Source of the DNA: Desmodus rotundus
Lineage: Eukaryota > Chordata > Mammalia > Chiroptera > Phyllostomidae
DNA: 64,000 nucleotides
Direction: 5' to 3'
Assembly (NCBI RefSeq): GCF_022682495.2
Contig: NC_071397.1
Location: forward strand, 10,259,082-10,323,081
How positions within the stretch are numbered: position 1 is the first letter of the stretch; each line of letters starts with the position of its first letter. The position numbers and the translations under genes are program-made. Below the pieces are notes generated by a model, which worked only from the letters and a program-made list of their open reading frames with translations, did no database searches and was not told where the DNA came from. Positions 54,291 through 64,000 of the stretch are shown piece by piece.

Positions 54291-54626
54291 TGCTTTCTTG
54301 TATAGGCTCCTCCCATTCCTGCCTCTATGCCTTTGCTTAAGCTGTTCCCTCTGCCTGGAATGCCCTCTGCCCTCTCCAGGGTTTCCAAATTCCACCCATT
54401 CTTCAAAGTCCAGCTCACAGACCACCTCCCCCCTGAAGCCTCCATCACCCTTGCCTTGCATTCCCCCCACCCTCTGTCTGTACATCTTTTATGACCCAAA
54501 TCACTTCCTGCCTTATGTTAAGATTACGTCGCTGAATCACCTGTGGGGCTTGGTTCTATGGTCAGTGAATCTGACTGTTTGGCGCAGAGCAGGAGTCCAA
54601 AAAATGATCATTGAATGAACGTCATA
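54291..54626 (+). mobile_element. L2 LINE 3' region
   Basis: 'ctatgcctttgcttaagctg', 'ttccctctgcctggaatgcc', 'ccattcttcaaagtccagctc', 'gcctccatcacccttgcc' and 'gatcattgaatgaacg' are in L2 order, including the TGAATGA terminus. Confidence 0.88.
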
Positions 54627-54669
54627 TGCATGAATGTAAAAAGCCCACCCACCCCTTTGAGTCATAATG

Positions 54670-54880
54670 AAGCTTAGATTGTGGCTCTGTCATTTATTAC
54701 AGCTGTGTAACTTAGGGCAAATTACTTTGGGTGAGCCTCAGCTTCCTCACCTGTAAAGTGGGTATAGTAATAGTACCTCTATCTGGTGATAGTATGCAGC
54801 TTAAGTGTATTAACGCATAAAAATCACCACGAAGTGTGCTGAACACATTAAATAAATACAAGGTATCATCGTTATCATCC
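54670..54880 (+). mobile_element. MIR SINE
   Basis: 'tggctctgtcatttattacagctg', 'gagcctcagcttcctcacctg', 'taaagtgggtatagtaatag' and 'gtgctgaacacattaaata' are in order. Confidence 0.92.
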
Positions 54881-54959
54881 TCGTATCATTATTACAAAGC
54901 TATGCCGCCTCCTCCATATTCTCCCTCCGTTGAGTCCCTGGGGTCCTTGGTCTGCCTCG

Positions 54960-55066
54960 TGTTATAATAAGTAGTATACGCCTGACTCTCCCATCAGACT
55001 GTCACCTCTCGGACGGCAGGTCCCAGCCTCAACGGTCTCTGTGTTTCCCAGCCACTCATGGAGCAG
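54960..55066 (+). mobile_element. L2 LINE fragment
   Basis: 'cccatcagactgtcacctctc', 'ggacggcaggtcccagc' and 'tctctgtgtttcccagcc' match the L2 pre-terminal phrase. Confidence 0.55.
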
Positions 55067-55524
55067 TTACTGAGCGTCTTTGGAAGCGAGGCCCTGTGCC
55101 AGAGTGCTGCAGATTTTCTGGGAGAAGCCACGTCCTTTATAGCGCTTGGCACCGCGCCTAAGTTCACAGAGTCACCTTCTTCCTGCTACCTGGTATCCCC
55201 CTGCATCACTGGAGGTGGGCTGGAATGGGGCGGAGGCGTCAGGGCCCAGCAGAGCCCAGGCTCAGCTGACCACCGACGGCAGCTCTATCCACACTGCGCC
55301 CCTCCTCTATTCGAAGGACGGGGTGGGACCGGCACTCCGGTAGCAGTGAGCAGACTGGACGTAGGGGTACCGGGTCACCCCGCCTGTCTTGGGTCCTCCA
55401 TCTGGGGGTTGGGATGGTCCTCCAGCACAGGGACCGGCTCTGTGCCTAAGTCAGGGGCAGACCCCCACCACTCCCGGGTCAGCCCCCAGTTCCTGCACTC
55501 CTGCCTCGCAGACACTGTCAGCTT
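55067..55524. other. unassigned GC-rich sequence
   Basis: CpGs are scattered over 55140-55480. The plus frame at 55058-55600 begins in L2 and ends in a MIR, so it is rejected. No other feature. Confidence 0.5.
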
Positions 55525-55725
55525 CAATGTCAGGATTCGGTCCTTACAGCCGCGATGCTGCCTCAAGAGAGACTGTGAGGCAGATGTTTCCAGGTTCTAG
55601 AGCCAGACTCCTGACTGTGACCCGCAGCAAGCAACCTGGCCTCCCTGGGCCTCAGTTTCTTCATAAGAGGAACTATGTGAGTTAACACCTGGAGAGTTCT
55701 TTGCATTGTTAGGGGTCGTTTGGAC
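55525..55725 (+). mobile_element. MIR SINE
   Basis: 'ttctagagccagactcctgac', 'cctgggcctcagtttcttcat' and 'aagaggaactatgtgagtta' are in order. Confidence 0.8.
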
Positions 55726-57500
55726 CCCTGTCTGGGTCTGAGTCTCCCAGGCTGTAACATAAGGAGTGTTGTGCATGGACCTCCAAGGCTCCTCTCACCT
55801 CTGAGAACCTCTGAGCTTAAGATTCTGTCCCTGGGATCTAGCCCCTATAAGCAGGCCTTGACCTTTCTCTACTTCTAGGGGCCAGTTTCTCTCTGAGAAA
55901 CAAGGGTCATTATCCTCTCAGGTGCCAGGGATCCCAGCCCCAATTCCCCAGTTCCAGCTTCAGTTTTGGGACTTGAGTCTTTAAAGTCCTAAACCCCTGA
56001 CATGCTCCTCTTTCACCACCTCCAATTGCCTGTGGGGCCAAGCTCAATGTCGCCACAGGCAGCGGTTTGGCCCCTGTGCCTGCACACCTCACCGTCCCAC
56101 CCCTTTTTGCCAGAAGCCACTGACTATGTCCAAGGCCTACACGGGGAAGCAGAGGGCAGGGAGGATTCCTGTGAAATCTGCCTGCAGGCATACACAGTGT
56201 AAGATGGGCAGGAGGGACGAGCTGTGTCTCTAAGGCCCACAGCTGTGAGTGTGGATTCTGAGGGTGTGTGGCTGTGGCAGGCCCTGGCTGAGGGTCCTGG
56301 TGGGCCACGGGTGGGAGGGGCAGCCATTATTTTGGCCTCCCACCTGCACCCCAGCAGGGTCAGTCAGTGGACCTCCAGGGCCAGGGGAAAGGGGAGGTGG
56401 TGCTGAGACACTGGGCTTGGGAAACCCAGCAGGAGATCCTGGGCTCCCCCCTCCCACCCAAGTCAGGATGAACGCTCCCTTCTCTAACCCGTTAGTCCCT
56501 GGTCCTCACTGAAGACACAAACCCTCCAGCCCCTGCTTTAGATTCAGAGGCCCCCACCCCGAGGTCTGGTGGGAAGGGGACAAGCGATATTTCTCTGTTC
56601 CTTTCCCCACTAAACAGGCTGGGCCTGGGCACCTGACGAATGGCCACTAGGGCCCCAGGATGGAACTCTGGGAAGTGGAAGAGGGAGAAGACAGGCCTCT
56701 AAGGGGAGAAGTCCTGGGAAAAGAGGGAAAAGAGGAGGAGGAGGTGGCAATGTTCTGACCAAGTGGGAGAGTCCCTGGCAAGAGACACTTCTCCCTTCCC
56801 CTTGCCCCTTGCCACCCCGGAGATCCCCCGCTGAGGGGCGCCTAAAGGGCAGGCATGGGGCTCCAGCTCCGCACCTCTCCTGGAGCGCAGTAGTGAGGGA
56901 CCAGGAGCCAGGCCCGGGGCCCTCCAGCCTCAGTTTCCTCGGCTCTCACTGGGCACAGATCACTCTCTCACTGCTCCTTACCTCCCCTCCTGGGGCCAGT
57001 AGGAGGGCAGAGGGAAAGGCCAGGGGGAGCACACTTTGGCAGGTAAGCACAGCAAGAGTTGGAGGAGGCTGGCGCCAGTGTTTGCAGTTGGCTCCTGGTC
57101 TGGATGGCCTAGTGCCGGCCGGCGTTGTTTCCACTGGCCCAGAGCTTCCTGGTGGAGTGTGGAGCAACCCCGTTCCTCCCCTTTTACCTCCATTCCTCCC
57201 CGGGCCACTGACAGCAGCTTCCCAGGGCTCTTCTTTCCATGCCGCCTGAAAAGGGCTTGTGGGGAGGCCCAGAGTGTTCTGCGCCCACCCACTCTCTATG
57301 TCTACCTGGGTCCCCAGATGAAGGTGCAGGGCCGGAGGCTGCTGGGAGCACTGGGAACAGAAGGCAGCCTGTCCTCAGGCAGCTCCCAGGCTGATGGCCA
57401 AGACACAGCCTCCAACCCCCGAAAGCAGGCTTGGAAACAGAGAAACAGGTGCCATATAACATTCACCACTGATTGAAGGGGGCAGGTGGTCAGTTATACA
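55726..57500. other. unassigned GC-rich intergenic sequence, 1.8 kb
   Basis: No repeat named and no supported exon. Overlapping frames at 56809-57476 and 55910-56308 have no domains. An AG-rich purine tract is at 56675-56750. Confidence 0.5.
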
Positions 57501-57735
57501 GATCATGGATATGATCCACTCTCTTTCACCAAAAGTGAGACACACAATTCAATTACGAACCACCAAGAAGAAAGAACACTGCTAATTAAACTATGACACA
57601 GTGCCTTCTTGTTAGTGATTACAAGGCGCACTCTGATTTCAGAGATGTTCAAATGTGAAAAATGTGTGTCAGGGAACCACGATAAAGTTAAAAACATTTC
57701 TCTTGGACACATTTTTTCCCTGCATCTAATAGTGT
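57501..57735. other. AT-rich unclassified block
   Basis: Compositionally distinct from the surrounding GC-rich DNA. Contains 'aactatgacacagtgccttc', 'gattacaaggcgcactctg' and 'atttcagagatgttcaaatg'. It may be an ancient DNA transposon or a conserved non-coding element. I cannot decide. Confidence 0.4.
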
Positions 57736-57739
57736 TTAC

Positions 57740-57842
57740 TTAGAAGGGGTGTTCTGAGGTTTACAAGATTAGACATGCCACGCAATCAGCATAGCGACTG
57801 GCAAATAGTAAACAGTCACTAAATGTTAGCTATTATTGCCGT
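57740..57842 (+). mobile_element. MIR 3' end fragment
   Basis: 'catagcgactggcaaatagta' and 'cagtcactaaatgttagctattattgcc' match the MIR terminus. Confidence 0.7.
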
Positions 57843-58117
57843 TGCCGTCGTATGTACATGGATTTAATGTGCACGTAAAAGCGCTTTTCACTAATTTTGT
57901 ATTGTTCTGGAGGCCAAGGTCTCTGAGAACACAAGTGGCTAGAGGCAGAGGAGCCAGGAGAGCTGAGGAGGCAGCTTGGAGGGGAACTGCTCCACGGGTG
58001 AAATCTGCGGGGTACCCACGGTCCCCAGAGAGCCCTCGGAAGGGGGCTGAGCCCCAAGACTGTGGGTACCACTCTCATAAAAGCGCTGCCCCTGATTCAT
58101 AACCCGTATTGTGTGAT

Positions 58118-58205
58118 CAATCAATATTCAATCGACTCATTCACTAAGACAGGTATCTAGCACTTGCGCTTCGGTGGTCACTGTGCTGAGTCCCCTCCTC
58201 TAGCA
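58118..58205 (-). mobile_element. L2 3' end fragment
   Basis: 'atcaatattcaatcgactcat', 'gtatctagcacttgcgc' and 'tcactgtgctgagtcccc' resemble the reverse of the L2 terminus. Confidence 0.45.
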
Positions 58206-59799
58206 TTCCCCACATGCCCCCCACCCCCCGTTAGGAGCATCCAGGCTTCAGCTATTGGAGTTGGCACATCAAAGGTGGGTTGGCCCCGACCCTGACCCCT
58301 CTTCAGGGGTTTTTTCCCCTGGACCAGATGGAGAGGTATCAGCTCCTCCCCCTTCTCATCATCCCCCATCTCACCCACAACAGGGGAAGAGGTGTTCATT
58401 TTCTAGGTACTCCGAGGCCTTTGTAGAGGCTGCTCTCTACTGGGACACCCTCAGCCCCGTACTGTGCAAACCTTCACTCCTTCCCCTTTGTTACAAAGAG
58501 GCTCCGAGCCCCTTCTGCAGGTGCCGCCTCTGAGATGCCTGTCCCCACCCGTCCCACGCCCCAGCTCCTGTACTCTGTTTCTTAGTGCACTCCGGACACA
58601 GTCTGTGCCCTGCACACTAGGTCTGGGCTTCTCTCTTGTCCCTTTGTCCTGGCTCAGGCGGCCAGATGCCAGCTGTGCAAGAATAAGTCACCAGGGAAGG
58701 GTAGCTCTAGGATACCACTGCCCCTGAGTTTGAATTCTGAGTTTTTACCTCCTAAACTCATATGGTGTGCTCATGGGAACCAGGCACTGGGACAGGCACT
58801 GGGGTGGCCCTGTCCTCAGAGTCCCCTCTCAGCCTACAGGGCTATAGGGTCTTCCCCTGCCACACCACATTCCTCATGCCTCAAATCCTTGAATCCCACT
58901 CCCCTCTGGTGGGGACAGACCCCTGGGCCCCATCAGATGGGGGTATACCCCTTGAGTGAGGGAGGCTGTGTGGATGCTCGTTGGGAGACCCTTATTTCCC
59001 CTCAGAGCACTGGCTAAACTCCGTCCCCACACCCCCACCTACCCAAGCAGGCCCTCGGTTGTTTATTGTTCAAGGGCAGACCTCAGGGGCCCAGGCCTTT
59101 CCCACACCCAGGACTGAGCTGTCCCGTCCCCAGCTTTCCAAGAACAGGCTCCATCCAGTGCACAGTGCACACAGTTGTGAAATGATCCTGCTGGGCTCTC
59201 CAAGAGATGAGGCCATTTGTGGACTGAGTGGGCTGCTGCTGGCTGCCAAGGGTCAGGCTGGGGACGTACATGCGTCAGGAGCCAGGGCTCAGGCCACAGC
59301 TTCAGGGAGAGACCATCTCTTGCCTCCACAGCCTCTAGGAGCAGGGAGCACCTGGGCAGTGGGGAGCCAAACCCCTTCAACCCTCCTGCTTTCCTTCCCA
59401 CCAGGACTTGTTCAGAAGAGAAGACACGGGGAAGAAAGTAGACCTTCCAAGCTGGGAGACAAGGCTGCTGTATGCCTGTGGGCCCAGCGCAAAATGAACA
59501 TGCAGGTCCTTTGTTTGACAGCAGAGCATTAAGCCCCGCATGGGGGCTGTCACACACCCTGCTGGAGGCACCCTAGGAGTCCCATGGCCAAGCTCCCCAC
59601 ACTCCACATTGTACCTGAGAGGGGCAGGACCTCAGCCACTATTAACCCTGGAATAGAGTCTGGGACTCCTGCTCCCTGTCCAGGACTCATTCCCAGCCCC
59701 ACTGCCCTAGGAAAGCGTTTTTTCTCTCCTGAGCCTTCCCACCCACTTTGTCCTCCTTGCCTGCTCCTGAGCCTCCAGAAAGGTTCTCTGTTCTCCAAG
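58206..59799. other. unassigned GC-rich intergenic sequence, 1.6 kb
   Basis: No gene or named repeat. Frames at 58981-59557 on the two strands overlap each other over 500 bp and lack features. Confidence 0.5.
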
Positions 59800-60062
59800 C
59801 GCTCCTCTTCCAGGAAGCCTTCCTTTCCTGTTTAGTTAGACCAGTTTAACCGGCTGATTATTCTTTGGCTTCTTATCCCTTCCAGGCTCAGTCACATTGC
59901 TTTGCCCTTGAACTTCTGAGTCTTTGTTTATTTTTATGTCAGTATATGCTTGTGACAGGGAAGAGCCTCCTTACTGCCCACCAAAAAACTTGCCCACCAG
60001 TTTTTTGGGGTCTCCCTCATCAGACTAGGTGCCTCCTGAGGACAGGGCAAGCCTGGGGGCTT
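59800..60062 (+). mobile_element. L2 LINE fragment
   Basis: 'ctcttccaggaagccttcc', 'cacattgctttgcccttgaac', 'gagtctttgtttatttttatg' and 'aggtgcctcctgaggacag' follow L2 order. Confidence 0.6.
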
Positions 60063-60984
60063 CCTGGGAGAGGAGATCTTTCCTGGGGCCTCTCTCTAGG
60101 CTTGCCTCTGCACACAGGGGGCTCTGCTGACAACACTGCACCAAAGGGGTGACTCTGCCCCTGTGTGGTACCGATTTGGCCCTGTGTGTTGTAGGGGGGT
60201 GCCTGTTCCTGGTTTCCTACCACCTTTGCTCTCCTTTCCTGACCAGCGCCAGCAGATTCTGGGAGTGGTTGGGGGAGATGGAGCCCGGGTGAGGGAGGCA
60301 CTGTGGCCCCCTACCCCTCCTCCCAGCAGTGCCACAAAGGAGAGTGGGTTGCATGACCTCCTTCCTGTATGGCCTCCGCTCAGGGTGTGAGGGAGGAAGG
60401 CTGGTCTTGGGCTGGGGTCAGCATGGGGAAAGCAGCCACTTAGCTGGGGCTGGTCACTCAGAGGCAGGGTTTGTGGCATTTGGGCCAGCAGAGGAGAAGG
60501 GAGGGAATGTGAGGAATATCCTGACTCAGCAGTCACCCCCCCCTCCAGAGGCAATGGGGGAGGACTGATTGCTGAAAACATGCAGATGGTGGAGGCCCGT
60601 CTATCCCTCCCTCCTCCTCCCTCTATTCTGAGCCCCCCTGCGCTGTGTTTGGGGAGGAGGCTGGGGATAGATAGAAGTCAGAAACACTGGACCCCCCCAA
60701 AGATAGCAGGGAGGCAATGAAGGAAGCTAAGGGAGGGGGACAGGGTGGTGGGTGCTTTTGACATTGTCATAGCTAAGAATATCAGTGACATGCAGAGGAA
60801 TGTTCCAAACACGAAGAGGATTACTCCTTTGTGGGGACAAGCTGGGGGACAGTATGAGGAGAGAACTTGGCTCGAGACTAATGTGGGGGAGGGGGAGGGG
60901 TATTAAGTGAACAGTGGCCTGAACCCCGGAGCCCGGCCAAGTGTGAGGCAGATGGAAGCCAGCTTTAGCGGAATCTAGAGCTCC
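60063..60984. other. unassigned GC-rich sequence
   Basis: G-rich purine runs at 60720-60745 and 60885-60902. No gene or repeat recognised. Confidence 0.5.
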
Positions 60985-61088
60985 TGTACACAGCTTGATT
61001 ATAAGCTTCAACGAGGTAGGGACCATCTCATAACATCTCTTAATTATCTGCCAACCCCTCCACAGGGCTGGGTTCATGGCAGGCATCC
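60985..61088 (+). mobile_element. L2 3' end fragment
   Basis: 'agcttgattataagcttcaac', 'gaggtagggaccatctcata' and 'agggctgggttcatggcagg' match the L2 pre-terminal phrase. Confidence 0.6.
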
Positions 61089-61224
61089 TGCCTAAGCTTG
61101 GTTTTGAGTGTGCTCAAATTATTTTTAAAGCGGTCTCACAGTATCAGTTACCCCAAATTAAACTCACACCCATTACTCCTGGCTATTTACATTTCTCCTT
61201 GTACCTTCCACCTCTTTATAGGTG

Positions 61225-61425
61225 TACACTTCCGTCAGGCCGACTTATGTAACCCGGCGTGCGTCAAGCTTTTCCGGCAGCCTTGGCGAGAGGGCGCTGC
61301 CTGACGGGCGTAAGCAGGTGTTCACCTGGCAAGGAGCGCGGGTGGCGCCCTCCCCGGACAGGCTTCCCTCCTCTCTCCTGCGTTTGCACTGCCGCCCAGC
61401 AGATACCTGCTTCGTTTTTCTCCAG
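61225..61425. promoter_or_regulatory. small CpG-rich element with paired E-boxes
   Basis: CpGs jump in density relative to both flanks. Visible motifs are a 6-bp-arm inverted repeat GGCAGC..GCTGCC (61276-61301) enclosing the CTCF-core-like AGAGGGCGC, and CAGGTG-TT-CACCTG (61315-61328), an inverted pair of ZEB/SNAI-type E-boxes. No repeat explains it. Enhancer, insulator or distal promoter are all possible. Activity is inference. Confidence 0.5.
61315..61328. promoter_or_regulatory. inverted E-box pair CAGGTG-TT-CACCTG
   Basis: Perfect 14-bp palindrome. Both half-sites fit bHLH or ZEB1/SNAI factors. It lies within the CpG-rich element. Confidence 0.55.
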
Positions 61426-61690
61426 ATGTGAAACGATTCTGACTTATGTAAAAATGGATTTACGTAAGATTTGCCAGGACGTAACACTAACCTGCCTTGG
61501 GAAACAGTCGTGTGTGGCAATGGCTGGTTGTCTTCATGCACAGATCCCCAGCCATTTTGAGCTGGAAAACCTTATTTTAACATTAAAAACCTTCAAAACC
61601 TCACGGAGTTCCAAAGGATGGTTGTTCTGTGACAGGTGTCCGTCATTTGAGAAAAATCTGTGAAGGCAACGGCTCCGGGGAAGCTAGGAA
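61426..61690. other. unassigned AT-rich sequence
   Basis: No repeat or gene recognised between the CpG-rich element and MER2. Confidence 0.5.
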
Positions 61691-61692
61691 TA

Positions 61693-62054
61693 CAGTTGTT
61701 CCTCTGGGTCTGTGGGTTCCCATCCTGGATTCGCCAACTGCAGATGGAAAATATTCAAAAACAAGTGACCTTGCTGTTGACGTGCACTTCGTATTAGGGC
61801 CTCTGATGGTTGCGTCTGTCCTGAGCATGTGCAGACTCTTTTTTTGCCATTATTCCCTAAACGATATAGTGTAACAACTACTTACATACTGTTTTACACA
61901 GTATTGAGTATTGAAAGTAATGTAGCCGTGATTTAAAGGAGAGGGGGAGCTGTGCGTGGGTCATGTGCAGACACTATGCCGTTTTACACAAGGGACTCGA
62001 ACGTCTGTGGGTTGTGGTCCTGGAACCAATCCCCCTGCAGATACCGAGGGCCTG
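61693..62054 (+). mobile_element. MER2 (TcMar-Tigger) copy, full length
   Basis: 'cagttgttcctctgggtctg', 'gatggaaaatattcaaaaac', 'gcatgtgcagactctttttttgcc', 'attattccctaaacgatatag', 'ggaaccaatccccctgcag' and 'ataccgagggcctg' are in order. TA dinucleotides lie at both edges (61691-61692 and 62055-62056), the mariner-type target duplication. Non-autonomous, no transposase. Confidence 0.88.
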
Positions 62055-62356
62055 TAATTTGAAATGACATCGCTCCTCGTTAATCTCCACAGTATCTAAA
62101 CAAGTTTGAAAGAACAATAGCAAATGTATTCAGGAATAATATTCTCTTGACTATGTGACCAAAGTTGTCCAAGGCAGTATTATTTAAAGGGAAAGGGCTA
62201 GGCTTCCTTGGGAGTGTTCATCCATAATCTGGGTACCTGAGGCCACCATTTAACGGTACTGTGTGGAACTGTAGGGGGAGGTGCATGTGGCAAATGGGAA
62301 GGGGAAGGGAAGGCATCAGAGCACAGTATTTTGCTTGTGAAAATTCAGTGGTCCTT

Positions 62357-62380
62357 GGGGGAAGAGGGGGAGGGAGGGGG
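62357..62380 (+). repeat. G-quadruplex-forming tract
   Basis: Four G runs (5, 5, 3, 5) separated by loops of 4, 1 and 1 bases; a canonical strong quadruplex pattern. Confidence 0.75.
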
Positions 62381-62870
62381 AGGAGAGGACCTTCAGGGAT
62401 GGGCTCCAATATGTAGGTGCTGGGAAGCCAGGCCTGAGAGCAGTTAAGTCAGTGTTGGGCCTTGGGTTCTGGGTGGGGGTGAGGAGAGGAGGCAGGCAGA
62501 GGCCAGGTTGCGCAGACTCCTGTGGGCGGTGCTCAGCTGAGGCTCCTCATCCTGGAGAGGAGACTGCCTCTCTAGGTGCAGGGTGACTGACAGCTGGACA
62601 GCTCTTCCTCGTGCTGACGGAGATCCTTCTAGCTGTGGGGCTGACCTGTCCCTTCTTTGTCCCTCTTGATTGTACGTAATTGCTCGCTGTACAAGGCAGC
62701 TGAGTGTTTATCTTCAATCTACAGTTCCAGAGAACCTATTTCCCAGACTCTACATCTTGGCCTGAGTTCTGACAAGTCCCAGAAGAGCTGTGGGGACTAG
62801 GAAGCAGGATATATAAAATAATTAGGGCTGTCCAGAAAACCAGAGCAGGAGCAGAGAAGCTGGGGCCCAC

Positions 62871-62891
62871 TCTCCCCTCCCCTCCCCTCCC
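62871..62891. repeat. (CCCCT)n tract
   Basis: Four CCCCT-like units on the plus strand. Potential GC-box/SP-factor or i-motif sequence. Confidence 0.7.
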
Positions 62892-63054
62892 TGCTACAGC
62901 CCCCTGCCTTCCCCTTTAAGGGGCTGGGAGCAGTCAGCCCAGGCACTCTTGTGTGTCCACAGCATCCTCCGCTGGGTGCTTCTCCAAGAGCAACGTGCTG
63001 AGGGAGCACTTGTGAGCCAGGGGGGCAGGGGTGGGGGCAGGGGTCAGAGTGCTT

Positions 63055-63103
63055 TTTAATTTCTCATTAGCGATGACAGCTGTAGAACTCAAAGCAATTA
63101 AGG
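63055..63103. promoter_or_regulatory. candidate homeodomain/MEIS motif cluster
   Basis: Within 49 bp: TTTAAT, CATTAG, TGACAGCTG (MEIS/TGIF core TGACAG overlapping an E-box CAGCTG) and CAATTAAGG. Sits in otherwise GC-rich DNA. Inferred only from motif density. Confidence 0.35.
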
Positions 63104-63136
63104 AGGAAGACTCCCCCAGGATGCCAGAGGGCCAGT

Positions 63137-63151
63137 CCCCCCCCCCCCCCC
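63137..63151. repeat. poly(C)15 tract
   Basis: Fifteen uninterrupted C residues, the longest homopolymer C run here. Likely length-variable and error-prone in assemblies. Confidence 0.85.
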
Positions 63152-64000
63152 GCAGCTGCGCAATCGTCCTCCCTTCCTCCTATTCTGTTACCACCCCCCG
63201 TGCCCTATACCCCTGTGTGTGCGTACACACGCGTGGGCGCACGCTCACACACTGTGATAGGTGTCCATCACTCGGGGGCTTCCCCCTCTCTGGGCCCAGG
63301 AAGCTGTGGGCTACAATTACGGGAAGAAAGGGTTGCAAAGGGGTCCCACCCTCTGGGCTTCAATGGGGAGAACAGGACAGACAGAAAAGGGAGGCTGCTG
63401 AGTCCAGAAGATGCCTCCTTCCTCATCTACTCCTGGGAGTGGGCTGGACTTATTATGCAAAAGGAGTCCACTCTCTTTGGAGTTTGTGTTGAGGATGAGG
63501 GCATAAAAATGACCAAGGCCATAGGAGATTTCTCTGGGCTTCTAGACTAAGGGATCCCCCAAATCAGCCTGACCTTTAGGGGTACAGGAGAAGGGCTTCC
63601 GATGGGGAGGGTGGGGAGAAGCTTTTCTCTTTTTTTGGTTCAGATCTCCACATGTTACATCTAATAAATTTCCTCTCCGTCCTCTCGCTGGGGATTCCTT
63701 CCAGCCGTCCACTCTGAATCTTGCCCATTTTGTGGATTCTTGTTCTGTCCCCAGCTGTGGGGGGAGGGGACACGTGTTTGATGCCATTCTTTTATTCGTA
63801 TCAGTCCTGCCGCCTGGGCCCCTGTTTTTGGATACAGGAGCAAAGCTTTATATCCCAGTCCAAGTACCTCGCTCCACCCACCAAGTGATACTTGAAACCC
63901 CACCATTAACTTTTGCTCCTTTAAGGCTGTCTGCTTATTAAATTGCAAATACCCCTGGGAAGGGAACCCCTTACCGTGAACAAAAGTTCTGACGGCTGAT

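Larger units (their letters stand above)
62057..64000. other. unassigned intergenic sequence to window end
   Basis: No gene, CpG island or named repeat in 1.9 kb. Simple tracts and motif clusters are listed separately. This should be VEGFA-proximal by known synteny, but no VEGFA exon or core promoter is visible. Confidence 0.5.

Noticed and set aside
63000..64000. VEGFA promoter or first exon at the right edge
   Set aside because: No dense CpG island and no hypoxia-element context typical of the VEGFA promoter. The gene, if present, is beyond the window.
1..64000. CRISPR arrays, bacterial operons, rRNA or phage modules
   Set aside because: Splice sites, SINEs, LINEs and low coding density show vertebrate nuclear DNA. 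No regularly spaced repeat array is present.

Overview
This window is vertebrate, almost certainly bat, nuclear DNA that is mostly non-coding. The lineage evidence is eleven tRNA-derived SINE copies of the VES type. They carry a head like 'ggccctggctgg..ggctcag', a B-box-like 'ggttcgat', then a C/T-rich body and an A-rich tail. They sit among bat-style L1 3' ends and old mammal-wide repeats (MIR, L2, CR1/L3, MLT1, MER2, MER5, MER20). VES SINEs point to bats, most likely Yangochiroptera. The species cannot be told from what I see.

Only one protein-coding gene can be supported: the 5' end of MRPS18A, a mitochondrial ribosomal protein, on the minus strand. Exon 1 (7634-7745) and a 32-nt exon 2 (610-641) join in phase across a 7-kb intron, both with GT..AG splice sites. 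They encode an arginine-rich mitochondrial presequence followed by the mature-protein start REVVEIQEGKTTI. The promoter is CpG-rich and has no visible TATA box. It carries two ETS/GABPA-type sites and one NRF-1 site, the usual control set for nuclear genes of the mitochondrial ribosome. Exons 3 onward lie left of the window.

From about 7.8 kb to 64 kb I see no supported gene. In other mammals the interval upstream of MRPS18A separates it from VEGFA, so the right edge probably leads toward VEGFA. That is inferred from known gene order; no VEGFA exon or core promoter is visible. The long open frames (up to 283 codons) lie in GC-rich DNA or cross repeats and look fortuitous.

Region by region: 1-7.8 kb is MRPS18A introns, exons and promoter. 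8-26.5 kb is intergenic DNA rich in young SINEs, with old L1, L2, MIR and hAT copies, some nested. 26.5-45.8 kb holds only ancient repeats and two MLT1/MIR-rich stretches, with no VES SINE. 45.9-49.75 kb is a nested L1 complex whose two ends are flanked by related 150-bp direct repeats. 49.8-64 kb is GC-rich and VES-free, with several candidate regulatory motifs, chiefly a small CpG-rich element at about 61.25-61.42 kb.

Repeat families were named by eye from remembered consensus features. Edges are good to roughly 10-40 bp unless target-site duplications are given. No new multi-gene system is present. The most interesting items are architectural (the L1 flanks, the SINE-poor right half) and small candidate cis-elements.
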